This document shows positions 17,717-26,207 of a stretch of DNA of 55,566 bases, piece after piece. The stretch is from the NCBI GenBank assembly GCA_035653615.1, contig DASRBN010000043.1:1-55566 (forward strand), in the 5' to 3' direction. Each line of letters begins with the position of its first letter. The stretch's first letter is position 1. Source of the stretch: Ktedonobacteraceae bacterium. Its GTDB lineage: Bacteria > Chloroflexota > Ktedonobacteria > Ktedonobacterales > Ktedonobacteraceae. A program made the position numbers and the translations under genes. Under the pieces are notes generated by a model. That model had not been told where the DNA came from. It ran no database searches and saw nothing but the letters and a program-made list of their open reading frames with translations.

Positions 17717-17834
17717 AGATGTATTTCCTCTTTATTCATTCGGAAACGAGTTACACAGTATAGTGTAGGTTAATGTGCCGCGGCTGGCTATTAGGATGAA
17801 TCCCTATTTTGCACCGTAGGGTGTTTGCCATATC

Positions 17835-18965
17835 TCAGTTCGTTAATACCTGCCACGACTTGCCTCCGTTTGTGCTATACAGCACCTCGGCGGGTAGAAA
17901 GAAACCGGCATAGAGATGATCGGGATGCAGGGGGTCAACGAGTAAAGAAACCATATCGCCGCGATTGAAATGCCAGCGGTGCTGCCAGGTGTTCCCGCCA
18001 TCTGCTGAATACCACAGGTCTTGCCCGGATAGCGCGTACAGCGTCTTTCCTGTGGCATCGATAGCGAGGCGTGTTGGCGGACTCGCCATCGGTGAAGTTG
18101 CTAGCTGCGTAATTTGTGAACTGCCCTCGTGCCAGTAATATATCCCCTGGTCGGTAGCGCAGAAAATAATGCGCGGCGTAGTCCCGGAAGCTACGATACT
18201 GTAAACGTTGCCTTTCACAGCAGTAATATGGTTCCAGGAGTGTCCATCGTCATGCGTTTCATATAGTCCCTGATCGCCGCCGAGGATCAGGTGGTCAGGA
18301 TCAGCAGGGTCGGTCAGTAGAGAAGGAACCTGCATATTTGAAAGGGTGTTATTCGTGATGGAATACCAGTGAACGCCCATATCTCTCGTCTCGAACAATC
18401 CCGCGCTGATGAAATAGGCGTAGAACTGGCCGCTGGCCGGTCCGGCTTTGATAGTATAGGGATAGGCCGAAGCGGATAAGTTGGGCGGATTATGCGCCTG
18501 CCAGCTCTTGCCGCCATCTGAACTGAAATATGTCCCCATACTCTGACCAAATCCGCTGATGGGAATAGCCGTGACCGCCAGCAAATTCGGGTTGGCGGGG
18601 CTGTCCGCAATGGAAGTAATCATCAGAGAATTCAGTACCCCGCGCGCTTGAGGCCAGGTGCGCCCGTCATCAGTACTGGTAAACATGCCGTAGTGAGTGC
18701 CCAGATAAACAACTCCCGGCTTTACGCCGAGAGCTACTGTGTGCAGGTGGGTATGTGGATTCGAGAGCGGGCGTCCTGCTACTGTTGGGTCGGTGCTATT
18801 CACCTGCCTGTTGAGTAGCAGCCAGGTGGCAACGATGACGATGGCAAGCAGCACCGGAATAAGTACGCGCAGTAGCCGTTTGCGTGGAGTGGATTTTATC
18901 ACGCGGCGGCTAGATTCCTGCTCTTTTGCCGTATTGGAAACTGAAGGTGGTTTCGACAGTGACAT
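17835..18965 (-). CDS. BNR-repeat propeller with N-terminal membrane anchor
   Basis: A 376-residue paralogue of the protein at 12085-13164. A basic start (KSTPRKRLLR) leads into one membrane helix at about 28-48. The rest is a BNR propeller: STDDGRTW, SSDGGKSW, THDDGHSW, SADGGNTW and STNGGKSW. Both paralogues share blocks such as NPHTHLHTVALG/NHVHSLIALP and LGTHYGMF/LATHYGIF, so they descend from one gene; here the lipobox was replaced by an anchor. The first blades resemble sortilin/Ycf48-like folds. It is likely a surface binding protein. Confidence 0.8.
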   Translation of the reverse strand: MSLSKPPSVSNTAKEQESSRRVIKSTPRKRLLRVLIPVLLAIVIVATWLLLNRQVNSTDPTVAGRPLSNPHTHLHTVALGVKPGVVYLGTHYGMFTSTDDGRTWPQARGVLNSLMITSIADSPANPNLLAVTAIPISGFGQSMGTYFSSDGGKSWQAHNPPNLSASAYPYTIKAGPASGQFYAYFISAGLFETRDMGVHWYSITNNTLSNMQVPSLLTDPADPDHLILGGDQGLYETHDDGHSWNHITAVKGNVYSIVASGTTPRIIFCATDQGIYYWHEGSSQITQLATSPMASPPTRLAIDATGKTLYALSGQDLWYSADGGNTWQHRWHFNRGDMVSLLVDPLHPDHLYAGFFLPAEVLYSTNGGKSWQVLTN

Positions 18966-19184
18966 TGCTCTTTCTGTCCTTTAACAGGCTCATAAATATA
19001 TTCTTGTTACTACTCTAAGCCTTCAGGTCAAGAGGTTCCAGAAATCGGCTCGCGCGGAAAGACTATGCCTGTTGAGTTTAATGTACAGGTGGACACTAGC
19101 GCCAGCGCGTGATACAGTATGATAGCTCTTGCGCTCATCAATTCCGTGGACAGAGTACGGCAAGAGAAAGAAGAGGTATAGCCA

Positions 19185-20354
19185 ATGAAAGACTCAGGCA
19201 AGACTACTTCGTCCCTCCAGAAGCGACCGCACCGGCGTATTGTCAAGGTCGTACTGATAGCTCTTCTCGTTCTCATCTTTCTTGCAGTAGCGGCAATTGG
19301 TGGCGTCAGTTTCTACTTCTCCAACGCCATCCTTGAGGTGATCCATTACACTCCTACCTATGCTATAACTGTGGACGCGGTCGGCGCGAAGGTGATCACG
19401 CTGCAACGGAACTCCAGCACGCTGGCTCCGGGGGTATTTGAGATCGAATGGCCCGCGGGACAGGCTATCGTAGGCCCGATTCTCTCCTCGAATGCAAGTA
19501 CTGTGACGCGCCAGTTTATGCAAACCACCGGGTCTCTCGCTCCTGGCACGAAGGTATACTGGAACAGGAGGGTCTACGCGGGCAAATTCATGGACAGCCT
19601 GGGATTGACAATCAACAACGTGCAGATTCCTGATCCTCTAGGGCCAATGCCCGCGTGGTATGTTGCCGGCAAACTCTCCACCTGGGCTATCCTGGTACAT
19701 GGTCGAGGGGTAACACGAGAAGAAACATTGCGCGTTTTTCAACCATTGGCACATCTCGGCCTGCCCCTGCTTGCCATTTCGTATCGCAATGATCTCGGTT
19801 CCCCGGCCAGCCCCGACGGCTACGATCATTTCGGCGATACCGAGTGGCAAGACCTGGAAGCCGGTGTCAAGTACGCGCTGGCCCACGGCGCGCAACACCT
19901 GGTACTCTACGGCTGGTCACAAGGAGGGGCCATCGTTGAAGCCTTCGTGCATCGCTCATCCTATACATCATATATCCAGGCCCTTGTGCTCGATGCCCCG
20001 ATTCTCGACCTGCGTTCGACGCTCGCGTTCCAGGCCCAGATGCTTTCAGTACCAGGATTTATCGACCCTATTGCGGAAGAGGTTGCCACCATACGCGGTG
20101 GTCTCAATTTCGATGCGCTCGATCAATTGCAATTGCCTCAGCCTGCCATTCCCGTCCTGCTCTTTCACGGTGAAAGTGATACGACGACGCCGATTGGAGT
20201 TAGCGATGCTTTTGCGAAAGCCCATCTTGCTATTGTCACATACATTCGCGTTCCACATACGGACCATACTGAAGCCTGGAATACAGACCCGAAAGCCTAC
20301 GATGCTGAATTGACCTCATTTCTGACGCAAAAGCTGCACCTGGTGGAGTCATAG
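19185..20354 (+). CDS. Membrane-anchored alpha/beta hydrolase
   Basis: A 389-residue hydrolase. Residues 24-50 form a membrane helix after a basic start (KRPHRRIVK). The catalytic domain spans about 165-380: nucleophile Ser in LYGWSQGGA (near 244), acid Asp in LFHGESDTTTP (near 328) and His in PHTDHTEAW (near 362). The oxyanion region is ILVHGRG. A beta-rich segment (50-160) precedes it. The layout fits serine aminopeptidase- or BAAT-like hydrolases; the substrate is unknown. AGAAGAGG precedes the ATG. It stands alone on the plus strand, opposite the metal operon. Confidence 0.82.
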   Translation: MKDSGKTTSSLQKRPHRRIVKVVLIALLVLIFLAVAAIGGVSFYFSNAILEVIHYTPTYAITVDAVGAKVITLQRNSSTLAPGVFEIEWPAGQAIVGPILSSNASTVTRQFMQTTGSLAPGTKVYWNRRVYAGKFMDSLGLTINNVQIPDPLGPMPAWYVAGKLSTWAILVHGRGVTREETLRVFQPLAHLGLPLLAISYRNDLGSPASPDGYDHFGDTEWQDLEAGVKYALAHGAQHLVLYGWSQGGAIVEAFVHRSSYTSYIQALVLDAPILDLRSTLAFQAQMLSVPGFIDPIAEEVATIRGGLNFDALDQLQLPQPAIPVLLFHGESDTTTPIGVSDAFAKAHLAIVTYIRVPHTDHTEAWNTDPKAYDAELTSFLTQKLHLVES

Positions 20355-20372
20355 CAACCCGCACCAGGGCGA

Positions 20373-20399
20373 CCGGTAGGGTGCAGATTTATCCAGCAC
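20373..20399. repeat. Third copy of the 27-bp palindromic repeat
   Basis: CCGGTAGGGTGCAGATTTAT then CCAGCAC matches the tandem copies at 2660-2713. It lies between two convergent genes, so here it could end transcription from both sides. Confidence 0.75.
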
Positions 20400-20417
20400 G
20401 CGGTACGCCTTCCCAGG

Positions 20418-20870
20418 TCAGATTTTCTCCGCGTGCTTGCGGCAGTCGGGGCAGCGGCCAAAGATGCTGAGGGAATGCCCCTCGATGGCAAAGTCGGTCT
20501 GGTTCTCAAGCGCGGCCAGTTGCTCTCTGGGAAGGCAGATGTTTACTTCGACCACGCGGTGACAATCAGTGCAGGTCAGGTGATGATGATGATTGCCGCC
20601 GCAGACGCGGTAGTGGTGTGTCCCGTCGGCAAACTCGATGCGGTCGAGCAGGCCCGCGCTGAAAAGCATTTCGACCGAGCGGTAGACAGTTGCCCGCCCA
20701 AGGCGCGGCTCAACCTCGCGCAGCTGCTGCCACAATTCATCGGTTGTGAAATCGGCCCCACTGGCTGCGAGCGCTTGCAGTCGTTCCGCGATAAGCTGGC
20801 GCGGGCGCGTGTTGCGCTGTCCCACCTCGTCGAATGCTGTACGTATCTGGTCCTCGATCCCCATGCCCAT
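20418..20870 (-). CDS. Fur-family metal regulator (probably Zur)
   Basis: A 150-residue Fur-family repressor. The N-terminal winged helix includes TRPRQLIAERLQAL and the recognition helix LGRATVYRSVEML. The metal region has DGTHHYRVCGGNHHHHLTC, and two CxxC pairs (CTDC and CPDC) that bind structural zinc. It is the last gene of the metal ABC operon, 54 bases after the second permease. By family knowledge it would repress the operon when the metal is replete. Zur is preferred over Fur from the operon partner, but Mn- or Fe-sensing cannot be excluded. Confidence 0.88.
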   Translation of the reverse strand: MGMGIEDQIRTAFDEVGQRNTRPRQLIAERLQALAASGADFTTDELWQQLREVEPRLGRATVYRSVEMLFSAGLLDRIEFADGTHHYRVCGGNHHHHLTCTDCHRVVEVNICLPREQLAALENQTDFAIEGHSLSIFGRCPDCRKHAEKI

Positions 20871-20923
20871 TTACTTTCTCTCCAGCTGCCTCATCTTTCT
20901 TTATAGTCTACCATGTTTACTTC

Positions 20924-21859
20924 TTAGCTGCCAATGGCCTGGCTGGCTTCTTTTCTTCCGGTAGAAGATATAGTTCTATTGAGCCTTCGTGCCAGTGCGC
21001 TGCCTCCAACCACTGCAACATAGCTTGCGAAAGCCAGCAGGCTGATGCAGACGCTGCTGGGGTATCCTGTATAAAAACCAATCGTAATACCTATCCAGGT
21101 CATCGCTATTGCGAGCACGCCGGATAGGGCCAGCGCGGCGTAGGGGCGAATGGTCACCTGCTGCGCGATGGCCGCGGGCAACAACAGCAGCGCGAGTACC
21201 AGCAGCGCCCCTACCGCCAGCGTTGTCTCGCTAACAGTAATCGCCAGCAGCGCCATGAAGCCCAGGCCAAGCGCTCGCACCGGAATGCCTTTTGCCGCCG
21301 CTACATCCGGGTCCAGCGAGGCAAAGAGCAATGGGCGCGCGATCATCAGGAGCGCCAGTATCGCCAGGGTGCTGGTGATGGCGATGATGCCTAGCTGGCC
21401 GGTTGAGATGCCCAGGATGTTTCCGAACAACACCGTTACCCCTGAGAAACCGGTTCCAGTGCCACTGACCTGGGAAGTGAACAGGTACAGGAAAAGTACT
21501 CCAAGCCCCAGAACCCAGGAAAGTACAATCCCAACGGCTACATCCCGTCCCCGCAGTCGCTCACCGAAGCCGCCCATTGCTAACGCGACGGCAATGGTCG
21601 TTACCAGCAGGCTCAAGAGCGGATTGAAGCCGAGAGCTGCGCCTCCCAACGCGCCCGTGAAGGCCACATCCGAGAGCGCCTCGCCTGCGAAGACCTGGTG
21701 ACGCAGCACCACAAAGTAGCCGATCAGTCCCGCGACGAGGCTCAAGATGGTTCCCGCGAGCAGAGCCTGCCGCATAAAATCGTAATTGAGTATTGCCTGA
21801 ACATCCTGCCACAGATTCAGCGAGAAAGGGGGCAGGATGCTCGCGAATAGTATGTTCAT
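20924..21859 (-). CDS. Metal ABC transporter permease, second copy
   Basis: A 311-residue permease of the ZnuB/TroC family with about nine helices. It has the typical opening FMRQALLAGTILSLVAGLIG, YFVVLRHQVFAGEALSDVAF and ASLDPDVAAAKGIPVRALGL motifs of this family. The ATG overlaps the stop of the first permease by four bases (ATGA), so the two are coupled. Two unlike permeases in one operon are the TroC/TroD type and suggest a heterodimeric channel. Confidence 0.88.
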   Translation of the reverse strand: MNILFASILPPFSLNLWQDVQAILNYDFMRQALLAGTILSLVAGLIGYFVVLRHQVFAGEALSDVAFTGALGGAALGFNPLLSLLVTTIAVALAMGGFGERLRGRDVAVGIVLSWVLGLGVLFLYLFTSQVSGTGTGFSGVTVLFGNILGISTGQLGIIAITSTLAILALLMIARPLLFASLDPDVAAAKGIPVRALGLGFMALLAITVSETTLAVGALLVLALLLLPAAIAQQVTIRPYAALALSGVLAIAMTWIGITIGFYTGYPSSVCISLLAFASYVAVVGGSALARRLNRTISSTGRKEASQAIGS

Positions 21860-22776
21860 GCCTCACCCCCTATCTGCGCTGTACGCGATACAAATGCGCG
21901 CTGTCCTCTCCAATCAAGCACGAAGCGGGCGCCACGCACCAGGAGGTATGTCCCGAAAGCGAAAGTCGTGATAAAAAAGCTGACCGGATAGGGCGTGAAG
22001 TAGCCCACGGCCAGTCCCAGCCACGTGAAGATGAGGGCCAGTATAACCGCTACAATCACGGCTATGGCAGGGCGCGTAGTCATGTATTGCGCGATGGCCG
22101 CGGGCGTGACCAGTAGGGCGAAGATAAGCAGCACGCCCACTATCTGCACGGCCAGCGCAACCACGAGCGCCAGCAGCGCCAGGTAGCCGAAGGCGAGAGC
22201 GCGAACCGGTACGCCTCTCGCGGCAGCAACATCGGGATCGAGCGAGGCAAAGAATAAGGGCCGGGCAATCCAGGCCAGGATGCCAAGCAGGGCAATAGTT
22301 GCCCAGACGATCACATTTACATCAGCATCGCGAATGCCCAGGATGTTACCGAACAGCACATCGTAGACGCTGGCCGCGTACTCCGAGGTATTCAGGTGAA
22401 TGAAGAGGAAACCCAGCGCGAGCGAGGCGGTAAGAACGGCCCCTACCGCGATATCGCTCTGGCGGCTCTGTCGCTCTCCTACGTTGAGCGCCTGGATGCC
22501 GATGGCGGCTCCAAGGCCCGCGATAAAGAGGCCCACGACCGCCGGAATCCCGAACAGGGCCGCTCCGGTCGCCCCGGCGAAACCGACATTGGAGAGGCTG
22601 TGTCCCGCGAAGCTCTGGCTGCGCAGTACCATAAAATAGCCCATAATCCCCGCGCCGATGGCAACCAGCGTACCGGCGAGGTAGGCGTTTTGCATGAAGT
22701 GAAACTGCAGCAATATCTGGAGATCGATGACCGGGTTCCAGGAGAGCGATATCCCATCAGCGAAGAGGGCGTGCAT
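21856..22776 (-). CDS. Metal ABC transporter permease, first copy
   Basis: A 306-residue ZnuB-like permease sharing the family blocks with its neighbour: FMQNAYLAGTLVAIGAGIMG, FAGHSLSNVGFAGATGAALF and ASLDPDVAAARGVPVRALAF. The start overlaps the end of the ATPase gene by 20 bases, and the stop overlaps the next start. The two permeases are clearly diverged paralogues and not a recent duplication. Confidence 0.88.
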   Translation of the reverse strand: MHALFADGISLSWNPVIDLQILLQFHFMQNAYLAGTLVAIGAGIMGYFMVLRSQSFAGHSLSNVGFAGATGAALFGIPAVVGLFIAGLGAAIGIQALNVGERQSRQSDIAVGAVLTASLALGFLFIHLNTSEYAASVYDVLFGNILGIRDADVNVIVWATIALLGILAWIARPLFFASLDPDVAAARGVPVRALAFGYLALLALVVALAVQIVGVLLIFALLVTPAAIAQYMTTRPAIAVIVAVILALIFTWLGLAVGYFTPYPVSFFITTFAFGTYLLVRGARFVLDWRGQRAFVSRTAQIGGEA

Positions 22777-23617
22777 AGTGATTTGCCTCCTCTGCCGGTT
22801 GTCCCACTACCACAATGCGTCCGTCGCTGGTACGCAGCACTTCAACAGGTGTCTGGTAGAGCCGCGAGAGTGTCTCCGTGGTGATGACTTCTTCCGGTGT
22901 TCCCACGGCAACCTGCCCGTTTGCCACGTACACCACGCGATCAACAGCCGGTAGGATGGGATTGACATCGTGCGCGACCAGTAGCACCGCTGCCCCCGTT
23001 TCCTGGCTGATCTGCCGGATCACGCCTGCGACGCCTTGCTGGTTTTTCAAATCCAGGCTTTCTAGCGGCTCGTCCAGCGCCAGGATTTGTGGTCGTGTGA
23101 CCAGTGCCTGCGCAATGAGCAGCCGTTGCTGCTCGCCGCCCGAAAGCTCTCCAATGGGCCGGTCGGCATAGGCGCCGGCTCCCACGAGGTCGATGGCTTC
23201 CTGAACGCGCCGTGTAGCATCACGCGCCTTGCGGGGCTGGAGAAATGGCAGGGGCAAGCCCCAGTTGCTCCCATCCAGCCCTAATCGCACGATACTGCGA
23301 CCGCGTACCCGGATATCAGCATCAAAATGTCGTCTCTGTGGAACGTAGCCGATAGCCGCGTTGCCACGCCGCGCCGGGTGGCCGAATATAGACAGACTGC
23401 CCTGGGACAGTGGAATCAGTCCAAGGATAGCTTTGAGCAGCGTCGACTTGCCGGCTCCATTGGGGCCAAGGATGGCAAGGAATTCTCCTGGCTGTACGGA
23501 AAGATTCACGTTCTTCCAGATGGTGCGCCCACCCAGCACAACCTCTGCCCCCTCCAACTGAATGATTGCCGGAGCGGTAGCCAGTGTGACGAAAGTGGAA
23601 AGTGATTCATCAGTCAT
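22757..23617 (-). CDS. Metal ABC transporter ATP-binding protein
   Basis: A 286-residue ATPase. It has Walker A GPNGAGKST, signature LSGGEQQR, Walker B ILALDEP, and the H-loop AHDVNP. The domain is preceded by 35 residues. The start chosen is ATG 23617, after an AAGGAG about 12 bases upstream; the longer frame from 23722 would overlap the binding-protein gene and lacks support. It powers uptake with the two permeases and the lipoprotein encoded just upstream. Confidence 0.92.
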   Translation of the reverse strand: MTDESLSTFVTLATAPAIIQLEGAEVVLGGRTIWKNVNLSVQPGEFLAILGPNGAGKSTLLKAILGLIPLSQGSLSIFGHPARRGNAAIGYVPQRRHFDADIRVRGRSIVRLGLDGSNWGLPLPFLQPRKARDATRRVQEAIDLVGAGAYADRPIGELSGGEQQRLLIAQALVTRPQILALDEPLESLDLKNQQGVAGVIRQISQETGAAVLLVAHDVNPILPAVDRVVYVANGQVAVGTPEEVITTETLSRLYQTPVEVLRTSDGRIVVVGQPAEEANHYARPLR

Positions 23618-23661
23618 CAAAGTTCTGAACTCCTTGCACAAAAGTAAATGTTTTGCAACCC

Positions 23662-24597
23662 CTACTTGCCCGTAGCCTGAGCCAGGACGCTTTCTATCCC
23701 CTGTAATTGCGCCGATTGCCATGCCTGGAATGTTACATGCGCCGGCGATAGTGTTTCTGTGATCGTCGTTACGGGAATTGAATTGGAATGCGCCAGGCTA
23801 ATCAATGCCTGTATGTTGTTAGGCGTGTTCTGCGAATTATAGACCAGGATTTTGATCTGATGCTGGCGAATCTGCTGTTCGACGGTCGCCTGGTCTGAGG
23901 CCGAAATATCTTCTCCCTCGGATACCGCTTTCAGGTAGGAATACGGCGTGATAAGGTTCAGTCCTAGCGCGGGTGCCATATAGGAAAAGATGCTTTCGGT
24001 CGCCCCGACAGGTGTGCCGGAATACTTCGCTTTGATGGAAGCGATCAGGTCATGATACTGCTTGAGACCAACGTTCAGGAATGCCTGCGCCGCCTGGTCA
24101 AATGCCGCGGCAGCGGTCGGATCGATGGCCTTCAAATCATCGCGAATCTTGTTCGCCACGGCGGTCACATAGTCAGGATTATACCACATGTGTGGGTTAT
24201 CTCCGGCGTGCTTGCCGAGGAAATCACCCACGTTCAGTTCTTTGCGCCCATTTACCGGGTTGGCTTGCAGGAGCCGGTCAGCCCAGGGATCGTAGCCAGC
24301 GCCGTTGACGATGACATATTGCGCGCCTGCCATCGTTCGTGCATCCGCCGTGGTTGGTTCGTAGCTGTGCGGATCAACATTAGGATCGACAATAATGCTC
24401 GTGACCTGCACCTGTTTGCCACCAATCTGGGCCGCGATACTACCCCAGAAATTTTCCACCGCTACGACCTGCACCTGTCCGCCACTATTGTTGCCAGACG
24501 AACTCACAGTCGTGCTACAGGCGCTGGCAATCAGCAGCAGCACAAGCGCAACCCCTGCCATGGTTCGTGGCAAAGTGAAAATATGCAAGCGGAACAT
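23662..24597 (-). CDS. Metal-binding lipoprotein of a TroA/ZnuA-type ABC importer
   Basis: A 311-residue solute-binding lipoprotein (lipobox IASAC, Cys27). Family ligands are visible: His77 in DPHSYEP, His136 in NPHMWYN, Glu201 in GATESIFSY and Glu281 in TETLSP. The third ligand is Glu, as in PsaA/MntC-type Mn/Zn proteins, whereas ZnuA usually has His, so the metal is uncertain. There is no long His-rich loop as in ZnuA. The start is ATG 24597 after AAGGAG. It is the first gene of the five-gene operon. Confidence 0.88.
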   Translation of the reverse strand: MFRLHIFTLPRTMAGVALVLLLIASACSTTVSSSGNNSGGQVQVVAVENFWGSIAAQIGGKQVQVTSIIVDPNVDPHSYEPTTADARTMAGAQYVIVNGAGYDPWADRLLQANPVNGRKELNVGDFLGKHAGDNPHMWYNPDYVTAVANKIRDDLKAIDPTAAAAFDQAAQAFLNVGLKQYHDLIASIKAKYSGTPVGATESIFSYMAPALGLNLITPYSYLKAVSEGEDISASDQATVEQQIRQHQIKILVYNSQNTPNNIQALISLAHSNSIPVTTITETLSPAHVTFQAWQSAQLQGIESVLAQATGK

Positions 24598-24666
24598 AGC
24601 GCTCTCCTTATAACCAACACAGGCGAAATAACCTGTTTGCAATCCTGGCCGTTTGTCTCAGCATAA

Positions 24667-24734
24667 TGATATGCAGTATCAATAATGTACCATTTAATGA
24701 GACAAAGTGTCAATAGCTAATGAGATGGAATCTC
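24667..24734. promoter_or_regulatory. Candidate operators between the metal operon and RNase III
   Basis: Three small dyads lie in the divergent region: TGATATGCAGTATCA at 24667-24681, GACAAAGTGTC at 24701-24711 and GAGATGGAATCTC at 24722-24734. The first resembles the A+T-rich dyads that Fur-family proteins bind and lies about 70 bases before the binding-protein start. No known Chloroflexota Zur box was available for comparison. Confidence 0.35.
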
Positions 24735-24772
24735 GTTAAGTGAGTTTGGTGTGATTAGTAGCCTTTCCATGC

Positions 24773-24778
24773 TATAAT
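24773..24778 (+). promoter_or_regulatory. Minus-10 box giving a near-leaderless RNase III mRNA
   Basis: A perfect TATAAT lies only seven bases before the RNase III start codon. Transcription would begin at or within a few bases of the ATG, so the mRNA would be leaderless. No ribosome site precedes the ATG. The minus-35 box is poor. Confidence 0.5.
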
Positions 24779-24785
24779 AAGGCAT

Positions 24786-25493
24786 ATGGATAAGGTAGAT
24801 AAGCTGGACGAATTAGAAGCGCTGCTGCAAGTAAAATTTCACGATCGTTCCATCTTAGAACGAGCGCTGACGCACCACTCTGTCTGTCCAGATACGGCTG
24901 TGCATGATTCGTATGACACGCTGGAATTTCTCGGCGATGCGATTCTGGGTGCGCATGTTGTGGAATATATCTACCGCCATTCCCCCGATGCCTCGGAAGG
25001 CGAGATGACCTCGCTGAAGTCAGAGGCCGTCAGCCGCCGCGTGCTGGCGAAGATCGGGCAGGACCTCGGTCTTTTCCCCTACATTCGTGTGGATGTCGCC
25101 AATTTGCGCACCTTTAATGAGCGCTCTCGCGATTCGCTGTGCGCCGATGTGCTGGAAGCGCTGGTAGGGGCAATCCAGATCGACCAGGGAGCGCAGGCGG
25201 CCTACGATTTTGTGGCGCGCATCGTTTTTCCCGTCGTCGAGCAATTAAGCCATCAGACCCTCGATAGCAATCCGAAAGGGCGCTTGCAAAAGATTGTGTT
25301 GCAGCGTTCTGGCACGCTGCCACGTTATCGCGTGTTAGAGCAGAGCGGGCGCAACAATGATCGCCTGTTTACGGTTGGTGTGTTTGAGCATGAATTTCTG
25401 CTGGGCCTGGGTCAGGCCTCGAGCATTAAAGAGGCCGGGCGCCTGGCCGCGCGCGAGGCTCTGGAAATCCTGCGCGCCCAGTACGATATTTGA
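24786..25493 (+). CDS. rnc: Ribonuclease III
   Basis: A 235-residue RNase III that cuts double-stranded RNA in rRNA and mRNA processing. The catalytic signature is DTLEFLGDAIL (44-54; usual form ERLEFLGDAVL) with Glu47 and Asp51, and DVLEALVGAI (121-130) supplies Asp121 and Glu124. The double-stranded RNA-binding domain (about 162-232) has NPKGRLQKIVL and SSIKEAGRLAAREALEIL. All four catalytic acids are present. The gene starts at ATG 24786, seven bases after a TATAAT. Its only neighbours are divergent or convergent, so it is monocistronic. Confidence 0.95.
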   Translation: MDKVDKLDELEALLQVKFHDRSILERALTHHSVCPDTAVHDSYDTLEFLGDAILGAHVVEYIYRHSPDASEGEMTSLKSEAVSRRVLAKIGQDLGLFPYIRVDVANLRTFNERSRDSLCADVLEALVGAIQIDQGAQAAYDFVARIVFPVVEQLSHQTLDSNPKGRLQKIVLQRSGTLPRYRVLEQSGRNNDRLFTVGVFEHEFLLGLGQASSIKEAGRLAAREALEILRAQYDI

Positions 25494-25527
25494 TGCCTTT
25501 CCACTTCATCGCGGCTCATCTTATAGC

Positions 25528-26016
25528 TTATTTTGACTCCATCCCGGCGAGAGCCTCGTATGTGAAAACGGTAACCAGGCCGTAGATCAGATGCGGAATA
25601 ACATCACTGACCCAGCCTGAGACGCCCCACGTCTTGGGATTGCTCACGCCCGAGGTTATCAGCGGTACATCGCTTTCGGCCATTGCCGCCATGCCGACCA
25701 CGGCCCCGGCAAGTGGTGCCGGAACGCTGCCGACTTGCGAGCGGAAAACTCCATACAGGATGCCTGTTCCCACTCCATTTATGTAGCCTAACAATGCGCC
25801 CAGCCCGCTTTCGCGACTCTTGGCTACCTGGTCGTTATAACCTGTGCCATTAGAAGATAAACGGAGACCTGTTTTGACAGCCATTTTCTCGACTAATTGT
25901 GCCGGTGCATTGCTCGATGAGCGACCACGAATAGCCATATCCGCATACGTCGCCATATCGAGTGCGACGGTTCCCGCCGCTCCCGCAATGGCACCTATCA
26001 GTACACTACGCAACAT
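25528..26016 (-). CDS. Membrane protein of unknown function
   Basis: A 162-residue protein with a glycine/alanine-rich N-terminal helix (SVLIGAIAGAAGTVALDMAT), two central helices (ALLGYINGVGTGILYGVF and PLAGAVVGMAAMA) and a C-terminal one (IPHLIYGLVTVFTYEAL). The pattern is like DUF1440/DUF6789-type membrane proteins, which have no known function. It converges on RNase III with 34 bases between the stops. GAAAGGAGAAGAC before the ATG is a good ribosome site. Confidence 0.65.
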   Translation of the reverse strand: MLRSVLIGAIAGAAGTVALDMATYADMAIRGRSSSNAPAQLVEKMAVKTGLRLSSNGTGYNDQVAKSRESGLGALLGYINGVGTGILYGVFRSQVGSVPAPLAGAVVGMAAMAESDVPLITSGVSNPKTWGVSGWVSDVIPHLIYGLVTVFTYEALAGMESK

Positions 26017-26207
26017 AGGATGTCTTCTCCTTTCTCTGCATTATGAATAGTAGATTATGTGATATCTCTATTACGGTACTGTGTCATCATGTGTTTCGTA
26101 TGCCCGGGCAAGCGAGAGTGGGCTTGCCTCTATCCTCATAATGTCGCATACTTGCATCAAGGATATACAATGGACTGGATAACTCACAGAGGGGCGAGAA
26201 ATTGTAG

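Noticed and set aside
20433-20906. 157-residue plus-strand frame opposite the Fur gene
   Set aside because: It is the antisense of a clear Fur-family gene and follows its codon pattern.
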